Of a stretch of DNA of 64,000 nt, positions 9,525 to 16,305 are shown piece after piece; the first letter of the stretch is position 1; each line of letters opens with the position of its first letter. The notes under the pieces were generated by a model. That model saw only the letters and a list, made by a program, of their open reading frames with translations. It was not told the origin of the DNA and searched no databases. The stretch comes from Alteromonas abrolhosensis (GTDB taxonomy: Bacteria > Pseudomonadota > Gammaproteobacteria > Enterobacterales > Alteromonadaceae): positions 62,001-126,000 of the forward strand of contig NZ_MEJH01000005.1 of NCBI RefSeq assembly GCF_001953635.1. The letters run 5' to 3'. Both the position numbers and the translations under genes were made by a program.

Positions 9525-10820
9525 TTACGCTCCCTGTCCCAACTGTTGAATTTCACTGGACAGCGCAGCCAAATAGTCGGCTTTGTGCACGTAATAAGCC
9601 ATACGCTCTAACGGTAAGTACTGCATGCCTCCGTCTATCCGCTGGCTGGCTTGTGCTTTCACTTTATCAAAAAATGCATCTGCGGCTTGTTGTCGATGCT
9701 GTTGCAAATATATGACATTGGCGACCAACTTGGCTTGTTCGTCACGCCCTTGCCAGCCCAGCCCCGCAGCTTCTACCATACCCATCACATATAAATTAGG
9801 GTGTAGGGGGTTAAACACATTTAAATAGAGCTGCGGCGCATCGCCTACCCAGTTGAGGTGCTGTTTATCAATAAAGGGGTAATGCAGTTTATAGCCGGTG
9901 GCCTGTAAAATGAGGTCGTATTCTGCTTGACTACCGTCACTAAAACACGCGCCATTGTCGGTTAATCGTTCAATATTAGGGCGTACGGTGATGTCGCCAT
10001 GCCCAATATGATGTAAAAATAGCGAGTTAACTACAGGGTGTGATTCATACATTTTGTAATCGGGGTCTGGCAGGCCAAAATGACTGGGCTTACCCGAAAT
10101 TAAGCGCACCAACGTGCCATCTACACGTTGTTTTAACCAATTGGGTAAGCGAATTTTACCACCTAAGGTGTCGGTGGGAATGCCGGCGACAAACTTGGGT
10201 AAAAAGTAATAGCCGCGACGTACCACCATGTCGACGTGCTTAGCCCGATGAACCGCATCGACGGCGATGTCACACCCACTGTTGCCACACCCCACAATAA
10301 GCACCCGCTTATCTGCAAAGATATCAGCACTTTTGTATTGAGCACTGTGCATCTGCTCACCGTTAAAATGGCCAGGAAAGTCGATGACATTGGGGTGGTG
10401 TAATGTGCCGTTGGCAAGCAATACGCCTGCAGCGATAATCTGATGTTGTTCATCATTTTTGCGATAGCTGATCCGCCATTGTCCGTTGTGGGGCTCTACT
10501 GATTCTACCCAGCAATTAAACTGGTAATGACGATATAAATCGAAGTGGGTAGCATAAGACTGAAAATAGTGTTTGAGCTGATCATGCCGAGGGTAGGTGG
10601 CCACATCATCGCTCATGGGAAAGTCGTCAAATTCAGTCATGCGCTTAGACGAAATAAGGTGCGCTGACTCATACATGGTGCTGGTGGGGCTGTCGATGTC
10701 CCATAACCCACCCACATCGCTATGGGCTTCCAAGCCCAGTACCTTAATACCTTTTTCTGCTAAACGCCGCACTGTACACAGGCCCATAGGCCCGGCTCCT
10801 ATAACCACATAAGGATTCAT
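9525..10820 (-). CDS. flavin-containing monooxygenase
   Basis: 431 residues. FAD motif GAGPMGL at the N terminus, the FMO signature FxGxxxHxxxY (FNGEQMHSAQY) near residue 150, and the NADPH motif GCGNSGCD near 180. It should be a soluble FAD/NADPH enzyme that oxygenates a soft nucleophile or carries out Baeyer-Villiger oxidation. It is the first gene of the operon; the divergent AraC-type gene starts 142 bp away and is the likely regulator. A perfect inverted repeat lies at 10842-10862, just upstream. Confidence 0.88.
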   Translation of the reverse strand: MNPYVVIGAGPMGLCTVRRLAEKGIKVLGLEAHSDVGGLWDIDSPTSTMYESAHLISSKRMTEFDDFPMSDDVATYPRHDQLKHYFQSYATHFDLYRHYQFNCWVESVEPHNGQWRISYRKNDEQHQIIAAGVLLANGTLHHPNVIDFPGHFNGEQMHSAQYKSADIFADKRVLIVGCGNSGCDIAVDAVHRAKHVDMVVRRGYYFLPKFVAGIPTDTLGGKIRLPNWLKQRVDGTLVRLISGKPSHFGLPDPDYKMYESHPVVNSLFLHHIGHGDITVRPNIERLTDNGACFSDGSQAEYDLILQATGYKLHYPFIDKQHLNWVGDAPQLYLNVFNPLHPNLYVMGMVEAAGLGWQGRDEQAKLVANVIYLQQHRQQAADAFFDKVKAQASQRIDGGMQYLPLERMAYYVHKADYLAALSSEIQQLGQGA

Positions 10821-10841
10821 GATTACTGTCTCTTTTAACTA

Positions 10842-10862
10842 CCTGTTAATAAGGTTAACAGG
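10842..10862. promoter_or_regulatory. inverted repeat between FMO operon and AraC gene
   Basis: CCTGTTAA-N5-TTAACAGG, a perfect 8-bp inverted repeat 21 bp before the FMO start codon within the 142-bp divergent promoter region. Position suits an operator or repressor site for the operon; which protein binds is unknown. Confidence 0.5.
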
Positions 10863-10962
10863 GTGTTGACAAGGTTTCCTTGCTCACAAAGGACAAATAA
10901 CTAGTTAATTCGGGACAGATTCAGTATGCTATGCCTCCATTAGGTAGGAAAATACGCAGACT

Positions 10963-11949
10963 ATGGCGGCCAGTGTTACACAAAGCTTTACTCAGGCAAT
11001 ACTTAATCAATTAGCACAATTGGCTATTCCGATAGAAGACAAATTGTTAGCCAGTATTCAACAACATAAAGGTGAAGAGCGTTTACCTTTGTTGTTGCAA
11101 GATAAACTGTGGCTTGAAGTGGAACGCCATGGCGACAAGGGCATAGGTTTGCACATTGGCTTAGCCATGTTACCGCAAAACTTCGACACTATGGGCTTTT
11201 TACTGCTAAGTAGCCCTTCGTTAAGTGTGGCTGTAGACAGCCTTATTCAGTACTCGCCGCTAATAGGTGAAGGCGGGGTGTTTGATAAATCCCGTGATAA
11301 GCAAGGGTGGAGCGTACGCTACGAACCTATGTTTACTGCCGCAGTCGATGTGCGCATAGAGGCTATCATGGCAGGTATTGCAACGGGAGCCCGGTGGGTG
11401 GCGGGTAAGAATATCACGCCCGTTGCGGTATATTTTAAACACGCGCAACAAGCGCCAAAGGAATTGTATAGCCAGGTGTTTGGCGAAGCGAAGGTGAGCT
11501 TTAATCAGACGCAAAATGCCATTGTGTATGGCGATGCTGACTGGCACTTTAAACAACGAGAAGTGAACCCCGCTATTCAAGCGCAAATGTTGGAGCTGGC
11601 AAATCAGCAACTTAACCAACTGACTCATCATTCTTTTTCAGAAAAGGTCGAGGCGTTACTCATCAACCAACCATGGCTAACCCGTAGCCAAATTGCCGCC
11701 AGCTTTGCGGTGAGCGAAAGAACCTTACTGCGTAGGTTAAAAGAGACGGACATTAACTACCACACAATGGCGCAGGCTATTCGCAAGCAACACGCTCTGA
11801 ATCAAATACAAAAGCCAGAAGTAACCCAGGCAAGTTTAGCGCAGTATCTGGGCTATAACGATGAAAGTGCTTTTGCTAAGGCATTCAAACGGTGGACGGG
11901 AACTGGGTTTAGGGCTTATAAAAATGGAATAGAAAAGAGAAAGGATTAA
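10963..11949 (+). CDS. AraC family regulator with arabinose-binding-like N-terminal domain
   Basis: 328 residues. The first 190 resemble the ligand-binding domain of the PF12625 type (residues such as GDKGIGLHIGLAMLPQNFD); the C-terminal 100 form the two helix-turn-helix units, ending SLAQYLGYNDESAFAKAFKR and WTG. Members of this class often activate catabolic operons in response to a hydrophobic inducer. Divergent from the FMO-symporter operon, so most likely its regulator. A strong terminator follows immediately. Confidence 0.88.
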   Translation: MAASVTQSFTQAILNQLAQLAIPIEDKLLASIQQHKGEERLPLLLQDKLWLEVERHGDKGIGLHIGLAMLPQNFDTMGFLLLSSPSLSVAVDSLIQYSPLIGEGGVFDKSRDKQGWSVRYEPMFTAAVDVRIEAIMAGIATGARWVAGKNITPVAVYFKHAQQAPKELYSQVFGEAKVSFNQTQNAIVYGDADWHFKQREVNPAIQAQMLELANQQLNQLTHHSFSEKVEALLINQPWLTRSQIAASFAVSERTLLRRLKETDINYHTMAQAIRKQHALNQIQKPEVTQASLAQYLGYNDESAFAKAFKRWTGTGFRAYKNGIEKRKD

Positions 11950-11953
11950 AAAT

Positions 11954-11982
11954 AAAAAAGACGTCCTAAGACGTCTTTTTTT
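11954..11982. terminator. bidirectional terminator at the left edge of the element
   Basis: Stem AAAAAAGACGT / ACGTCTTTTTT with loop cctaag. It ends the AraC gene and, on the other strand, would stop transcripts leaving the integrated element leftwards. The attachment repeat begins right after it. Confidence 0.88.
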
Positions 11983-12010
11983 GAATTGGTGGAGCTGGCG
12001 GGATTTGAAC
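11983..12010. repeat. left attachment repeat (attL core)
   Basis: 28 bases identical to 18107-18134. They correspond to the 3' end of ssrA (acceptor stem and part of the T arm, with four bases beyond the CCA). Bases outside the repeat differ at both ends, so this is the duplicated core left by site-specific integration. It is not a functional tRNA or tmRNA. Confidence 0.93.
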
Positions 12011-12017
12011 TATTCAT
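12011..12017 (-). other. first codons of rep, separated from the rest by integration
   Basis: Reading leftwards on the minus strand, ATG (12017-12015) AAT and the first base of AGT lead into the attachment repeat in the same frame as rep at the right end. In the excised circle the sequence would read MNSSNPAS and continue into rep. A six-codon frame (ATG at 12034, MIYKTL, stop TGA at 12016-12014) overlaps this ATG and could couple translation. The orf118 stop is 30 bases upstream. The ribosome site is weak. Confidence 0.6.
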
Positions 12018-12047
12018 AAAGTCTTATAAATCATGTGGTTAATTTTT

Positions 12048-12404
12048 TTATGCCGGAATGGCGTCACCTACACGCAATATTCTTCTTGCCCTTCTGTATT
12101 CTGTAATCTGGTCTTTAATTTCAGCTTTTTTGTCTGGACTTAAAAACTCGCACTTTAAGTCTTTAGTTGCTAGCTTTATTGCTTGATGTAACTTTGCGTC
12201 TTGCTTTCGAATTTCTTCTGGAAGCCCGTACTTGATTACTAATATATTTAAAAACCAAGCTATCAGGCCGCCAATTACTGGAGCAAGGGAAGCAGCAACT
12301 GCTGTTTGACTCGCGTCTAAATCAAGAAGCTGAATAACACCTTCAAAAACTGTAATAATAGAGCCAGACGCAATGATCCCAGTATTAGCGTTGTTCTTTA
12401 CCAT
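12048..12404 (-). CDS. unknown membrane protein of the element (orf118)
   Basis: 118 residues. Two hydrophobic segments: about residues 9-27 (a weak one, GIIASGSIITVFEGVIQLL) and 33-58 (ASLAPVIGGLIAWFLNILVI region), then a charged helical tail ending RRARRILRVGDAIPA. No family recognised. Its start overlaps the end of orf84 by 20 bases, indicating coupled translation. In the circle rep follows 30 bases downstream. Small size plus two helices could suit a membrane effector or holin-like protein, but nothing specific supports that. Confidence 0.7.
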   Translation of the reverse strand: MVKNNANTGIIASGSIITVFEGVIQLLDLDASQTAVAASLAPVIGGLIAWFLNILVIKYGLPEEIRKQDAKLHQAIKLATKDLKCEFLSPDKKAEIKDQITEYRRARRILRVGDAIPA

Positions 12405-12639
12405 TTTGTATCAAACTTCCATTGTTGATTATTTCCGCTAACTCTTTAGCGCTCTTTATTTTCAATGTAGACACTTTGTCATTCTGCGATGTTTGCACAG
12501 TAACTTCTACACTTTTGCTCGGAAAAGCATAATCAAGCATTCCTACGACAATTATTTTACTTGCGTAAAGACATACAAGAAACGCTATCGGGGTAGCGAT
12601 CAGTAGTAGAGATATATTTATGAAGAACGGTAGTTGCAC
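12385..12639 (-). CDS. unknown small membrane protein of the element (orf84)
   Basis: 84 residues. A hydrophobic stretch covers about residues 5-35 (FINISLLLIATPIAFLVCLY and on), followed by a soluble tail with a strand-rich part (KSVEVTVQTSQNDKVSTLKI) and a helix (KSAKELAEIINNGSL). Not recognised. Lies 21 bases after orf286 and overlaps orf118, so the three form one translational unit. Confidence 0.65.
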   Translation of the reverse strand: MQLPFFINISLLLIATPIAFLVCLYASKIIVVGMLDYAFPSKSVEVTVQTSQNDKVSTLKIKSAKELAEIINNGSLIQNGKEQR

Positions 12640-12660
12640 GATTTCAATCCTAATATGCTG

Positions 12661-13521
12661 CTATCCAACTTTTCGAAGTACTCTTTCAATTTCGTATTTA
12701 ACTTTAGAGTCCCCGCTCAAAGATGTAGTCTCTTTGGTTTTGAGTTTGACTTCGTATAAGTCGCCTTTAGCGAATCTATCCTCATTCGCTCTGACTCTTC
12801 TAAGAAATGCTTCGTCAGATATTTTTACTGATTTAATTTCTTGAAGGTGTTCAATTTGCCAACCAGTGGATTTCTCGAAGTTTACATTAACAAATCTAAC
12901 GTTAACGGTATCAACTTCATCTGTTTCTACCGCTCCTACTTTTGATGGGAGTTTCCTATACGATTTTAAATCCGCTTCTTCTATAGTATGTAGGATAGAT
13001 TCACCATCGAAAGACTTAACATGTACCTTTGCTTTCTCATCACCCCGTATCGGAACTACAATGGCTTGGTTCATTGCCTTTCGAAAATCCCTATCCAAAA
13101 CAAGCTTTGCAAAGTCTTCGTCTAAAGTAATTTCTTGTTCGTTATTTCTATATTCTGTTTTAATTTTAGTCTTGTCAGAATCTTTTTCAACAGATGTAAT
13201 TTTCTTTCCTTGGAGAAATTCTAAAACTCCAAGTACAGATCCTGTTACCGCTCCGGTACCAGCTGCAAAACCTATAATCTCAAGAACGTTTTTTGTATCC
13301 CCAAGAAAACTAAGCACTTCAATGGGTATTCCAATCGATCCAGGCTTTGGAGCTTTTACTTTTACTTCGAGCTCCGACTCTTCACCATTCAATATTTTGT
13401 CTGCAAGTGTAAGGGCTTCGGAGATTCCAATAAGTCCATTAGCTAGGTCGATAGCATCTATCGTATGGTTTTCAGTGTCGCTAGTATCGTAATAAAGACT
13501 AAATTTACCTAAATCATTCAT
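12661..13521 (-). CDS. unknown protein of the element (orf286)
   Basis: 286 residues from the ATG at 13521, which has a good ribosome site (aaggaag, 8 bases upstream); the longer frame from 13572 would run into the integrase and lacks such a site. N-terminal part FSLYYDTSDTENHTIDAIDL is strand-helix; a Gly/Ala-rich hydrophobic stretch (IIGFAAGTGAVTGSVLGVLE) lies around residues 83-104; the C-terminal two thirds are charged and strand-rich. No Walker, protease or nuclease motif. It loosely recalls uncharacterised island proteins with an NHTIDA-type N terminus; function unknown. Confidence 0.7.
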   Translation of the reverse strand: MNDLGKFSLYYDTSDTENHTIDAIDLANGLIGISEALTLADKILNGEESELEVKVKAPKPGSIGIPIEVLSFLGDTKNVLEIIGFAAGTGAVTGSVLGVLEFLQGKKITSVEKDSDKTKIKTEYRNNEQEITLDEDFAKLVLDRDFRKAMNQAIVVPIRGDEKAKVHVKSFDGESILHTIEEADLKSYRKLPSKVGAVETDEVDTVNVRFVNVNFEKSTGWQIEHLQEIKSVKISDEAFLRRVRANEDRFAKGDLYEVKLKTKETTSLSGDSKVKYEIERVLRKVG

Positions 13522-13556
13522 GGTAATACTTCCTTGTTTAAAGCGCGGTATTCTAA

Positions 13557-14618
13557 TTATTGTGGGACCCAACGTCCATACGTTTTACGAATCATTCCCC
13601 AATCTGCGTGACCCATTTGTCTTGCTACCCATAAAGGGTTTTTGCCTTGAGACAACATCATGGAAGCGTAAGTATGCCTACATTGGTAAGGATATCTATA
13701 TGGAATTTGCGCTTGTTCAAGTGCGGGTTTCCATACGTACTTTCTTAGTCCATCAGCGTATTTATACTCTTTCATAGTTCGCGGGTCAATGAACACCCTG
13801 TAAGAGTGAAAGTACTCTGACTGTTTAATACACTTGAGAGCAGAGACAGCTTCTGAATTAAGTTCAATAGATCTGATACTACCGATAGTCTTAGGTGCTT
13901 TTTCAATTCCATTAGTAATACTTAACCTTATGTGCGCCACTTTTTTATTTAAATCAACATCTTGCCATCGAAGGCCCAACAGTTCGCCAGTTCTCAAACC
14001 AGTAAAAATTGCGAATTTATAAAAATACTTATACGGACTCTCAAGAGAGCAAAGTATTTTTTTGATCTCGATCTTATTGAAAGGATTTGGTTCTTTTGAA
14101 GCTTGCTTATAGCGTTCGATTTGTTCTGCTGGGTTTTTTTCAATGACTTCGTCCATAAGTGCTCTATTGAAAATTTGTTTGAGCACATTTCGTGTTTCGT
14201 TAATAGATTTTCCTGACAGTAAACTTTCAGAAGCCCACTCATCAAACATACTAGCTTTAAACTCAGTCAGTAAAAGATCGCCCCAATTTGGCTTGATATA
14301 GGAATTATATTTCTGCGAATAACCGCGAATAGTTGTATGAGACCAATTACGCTGTTTCTGTTTAAACCAAATGTTTGAATAGTCGTGAATGGTGAAATTA
14401 CAACCAGTATCAAAAGCTCTTTGTATTATCTTGCTGTTTGGAAAGCGGCTAGCTATTGATTTATCATTTAAAGAAATCGCCATCTTATAAATAGTTTCCT
14501 GCTCCTCAATTCTTTTGGAAGCTGTTTTATTATGTGGAGCTGGAATCGTTTCTCTATATCGCTCATGATTTAGCGTGAAGTCGATAACATATCCACCATT
14601 CACTTCTTTAACACTCAT
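13557..14618 (-). CDS. int: tyrosine-type integrase
   Basis: 353 residues. An N-terminal arm-binding region (about 1-60), a SAM-like core-binding domain (about 75-165) and a catalytic domain. Catalytic residues visible: Arg in TGLRTGELLGLRW, Arg-His in YQCRHTYASMM, His in MGHADWG, and the Tyr nucleophile in RKTYGRW near the C terminus. The usual first His of the box II HxxR motif is Tyr, as in several phage integrases. It should recombine the attachment core at the ssrA 3' end. Starts 4 bases after the excisionase-like gene. Confidence 0.93.
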   Translation of the reverse strand: MSVKEVNGGYVIDFTLNHERYRETIPAPHNKTASKRIEEQETIYKMAISLNDKSIASRFPNSKIIQRAFDTGCNFTIHDYSNIWFKQKQRNWSHTTIRGYSQKYNSYIKPNWGDLLLTEFKASMFDEWASESLLSGKSINETRNVLKQIFNRALMDEVIEKNPAEQIERYKQASKEPNPFNKIEIKKILCSLESPYKYFYKFAIFTGLRTGELLGLRWQDVDLNKKVAHIRLSITNGIEKAPKTIGSIRSIELNSEAVSALKCIKQSEYFHSYRVFIDPRTMKEYKYADGLRKYVWKPALEQAQIPYRYPYQCRHTYASMMLSQGKNPLWVARQMGHADWGMIRKTYGRWVPQ

Positions 14619-14622
14619 TTAC

Positions 14623-14799
14623 TTATTCTCCTCTCATCCATTGGTAAATCATTTCGACGATAAAAATTAGCCTTCCGTCAGGTGCCTTTAGGTAGTGTTG
14701 TTGCTTTATCCAAACCCCTTTTTTAACTTTCATTCGAATTGCTTCTTTGCTGTAGCCCGTCATTTCTGAAAGCTTGTCTGTTGTTACTAATCCGCTAAT
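14623..14799 (-). CDS. xis: excisionase-like small DNA-binding protein, apparent ATT start
   Basis: An open frame ending 4 bases before the integrase codes for SGLVTTDKLSEMTGYSKEAI followed by a basic region and IYQWMRGE: a winged-helix/MerR-like fold typical of phage excisionases. The frame has no ATG, GTG or TTG before residue 13. A clear Shine-Dalgarno AGGAG (14809-14813) sits 9 bases before an ATT at 14797-14799, which gives 58 residues and is my preferred start. It probably directs excision and may regulate the int operon. Confidence 0.7.
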   Translation of the reverse strand: MSGLVTTDKLSEMTGYSKEAIRMKVKKGVWIKQQHYLKAPDGRLIFIVEMIYQWMRGE

Positions 14800-14829
14800 A
14801 AATTTGTACTCCTGTATAAACGAAGTACT

Positions 14830-14849
14830 AGATTGGTCTTGATTGGTCT
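14830..14849. repeat. tandem GATTGGTCT repeats upstream of xis
   Basis: GATTGGTCT at 14831-14839 and 14841-14849. A third copy lies at 18086-18094 inside the palindrome near the right end. Located between the divergent xis-int operon and orf312, so probably binding sites for Xis, the integrase or the orf312 protein. Confidence 0.6.
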
Positions 14850-14863
14850 GCTAAAACAGTGGG

Positions 14864-14883
14864 CATACGGGTTACATACGGGT
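14864..14883. repeat. tandem CATACGGGT repeats before orf312
   Basis: CATACGGGT at 14864-14872 and 14875-14883, 11 bp apart (one helical turn), ending 9 bases before the orf312 start. The spacing suits cooperative binding of a regulator. Confidence 0.6.
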
Positions 14884-14892
14884 AGTTAAAAT

Positions 14893-15831
14893 ATGGAAGT
14901 TGTTGAAAAACAGGATGTTGAAGATTTGAAAAAGTCTTTAGAAATAGCAATGCAGTTTTTTAGTGTTCATATACCGAACATAGTAGGTGAGGAAGTTGGG
15001 GCGTTCCTACTAGAGCAAACTCACCAATTGATTCGACAAAATGCAGCTGATGAATCTCATTTTTACTTTACTGCTGCAGAAATATATAAATCCATGAACG
15101 GGCAAGAAGATTCAGAAAAAGCCAGGCGATGGATGAAAGGGCATGAAGACAATCTCTCAAACCTTTTTGCTCAAACGTCTTCATTAAACGCAATACTTGC
15201 AGAAAAAAATCTAAGTCCATTAATACTAGAGCGCGTTAGCTCAAAAGGTGGCACTCCGACGAAATGGAGAGTTCGTACGGGTGCTATAAAGTCTAATGGT
15301 GTCGGTGATGTGAATACTCATAGGGTACGATACGTTGTTACACGAATTGATGATGCATTGCCTTGGGCTAAACCATTTTCCAACTTAATTCTAACACCAA
15401 GAAAGCTCATAATAACGGCAGTTGGTTTACTGGTGTCGATTGCATTAACACTTTACACGTTTATTGGACTTGTAGAGTGGGGTAGCAAGACGATGAATAC
15501 ATGTGTGGTGATAGTTGGCATGTTCGCATGCATAGTTTTTATGACTCTACACGAACTACTCAATAAAGGTATAACGACTTATCCAGCACTTTGGTCTAAA
15601 AGGTTAGCAAAGAATAAACTACTCACGATTAATCCAACTGGACAATCTGAAGCTCCAATATTTATGAAAGCAGTTACTATTGAAGCTAAATGCTCAATTT
15701 GTGGCGAAGACCTGCTAATTGAAAAGAGTAGAGAGTTTCACAATAGATTCGTTGGAAAGTGCAGGGTAGCGCCATCAGAGCATGTTTTCTCTTTTGACCA
15801 CATAACGAAGGAAGGGAAATTCCTTCGTTAG
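14893..15831 (+). CDS. membrane-anchored protein with winged-helix-like N terminus (orf312)
   Basis: 312 residues, not recognised as a named family. About residues 50-130 are helical then basic (KARRWMKGHEDN, GGTPTKWRVRTG) and could be a winged helix. Two membrane helices follow (LIITAVGLLVSIALTLYTFI and VVIVGMFACIVFMTL). The C terminus has CSICGEDLLIE and a later Cys and His, a possible zinc ribbon. It is the only plus-strand gene of the element and faces the xis-int operon across repeat arrays, so a regulatory role is plausible. Confidence 0.7.
   Translation: MEVVEKQDVEDLKKSLEIAMQFFSVHIPNIVGEEVGAFLLEQTHQLIRQNAADESHFYFTAAEIYKSMNGQEDSEKARRWMKGHEDNLSNLFAQTSSLNAILAEKNLSPLILERVSSKGGTPTKWRVRTGAIKSNGVGDVNTHRVRYVVTRIDDALPWAKPFSNLILTPRKLIITAVGLLVSIALTLYTFIGLVEWGSKTMNTCVVIVGMFACIVFMTLHELLNKGITTYPALWSKRLAKNKLLTINPTGQSEAPIFMKAVTIEAKCSICGEDLLIEKSREFHNRFVGKCRVAPSEHVFSFDHITKEGKFLR
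15803..15830. other. 11-bp hairpin overlapping the orf312 stop codon
   Basis: TAACGAAGGAA / TTCCTTCGTTA with loop gggaaa forms the last codons of orf312. A T-rich run starts 12 bases later, so it may act as an imperfect terminator between orf312 and the convergent SEC-C gene. Confidence 0.5.
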
Positions 15832-15872
15832 AAACAAGACCTTATTTTTTAAAGAGCATTCTAGCTAATGGG

Positions 15873-16274
15873 TTAAATGAACTCGGGCTGGCTTTGGAAT
15901 CGGATTGCACCATGCTCTATTCGTGCATATTCGAAAGCTTCATCTAGTGAGTCGAATGGCCCCGCCATTTGTACATCTGAACACTCACCAGAGGTAACGA
16001 TTACCATGCCGCTATTGAAAGTGTCAGTGTTGTGCATTTCATTCAATGTACTTGCTTTTAAACTATCTAAAGTCATTACCAAACAGCAAAGTCCATCTGT
16101 AGCTAGGTCGAATGGTGATTCACTGGGTAAGCGCTCCCGAGAGTAACCAAGGAATTGCTGATTTGATAAAGAGAGCAAGTTATTATCATCTTGAACTATT
16201 TTTTTGTTAGCGCAGCAATGTTTGTATTTTTTGTTACTACCGCATGGGCATTTATCATTTCTACCAATTTTCAT
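15873..16274 (-). CDS. SEC-C motif protein
   Basis: 133 residues from the ATG at 16274 (preceded by agaga). The protein opens MKIGRNDKCPCGSNKKYKHC, the SEC-C zinc-binding motif (CxC and CC ligands) known from the SecA C terminus and many small proteins. The remainder is a small mixed domain (TDGLCCLVMTLDSLKAS). SEC-C probably mediates protein or ribosome contacts. It starts 32 bases after the rep stop. A longer frame to 16436 reads through the palindrome cluster and is not a likely start. Confidence 0.8.
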   Translation of the reverse strand: MKIGRNDKCPCGSNKKYKHCCANKKIVQDDNNLLSLSNQQFLGYSRERLPSESPFDLATDGLCCLVMTLDSLKASTLNEMHNTDTFNSGMVIVTSGECSDVQMAGPFDSLDEAFEYARIEHGAIRFQSQPEFI

Positions 16275-16305
16275 ATTTTTCTCTAGATTATTTTGTTCAG
16301 TACAG

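Noticed and set aside
11983..12010. tRNA fragment or second tmRNA at the left end
   Set aside because: Only 28 bases match ssrA; the rest of the RNA is missing. It is the integration-site duplicate.
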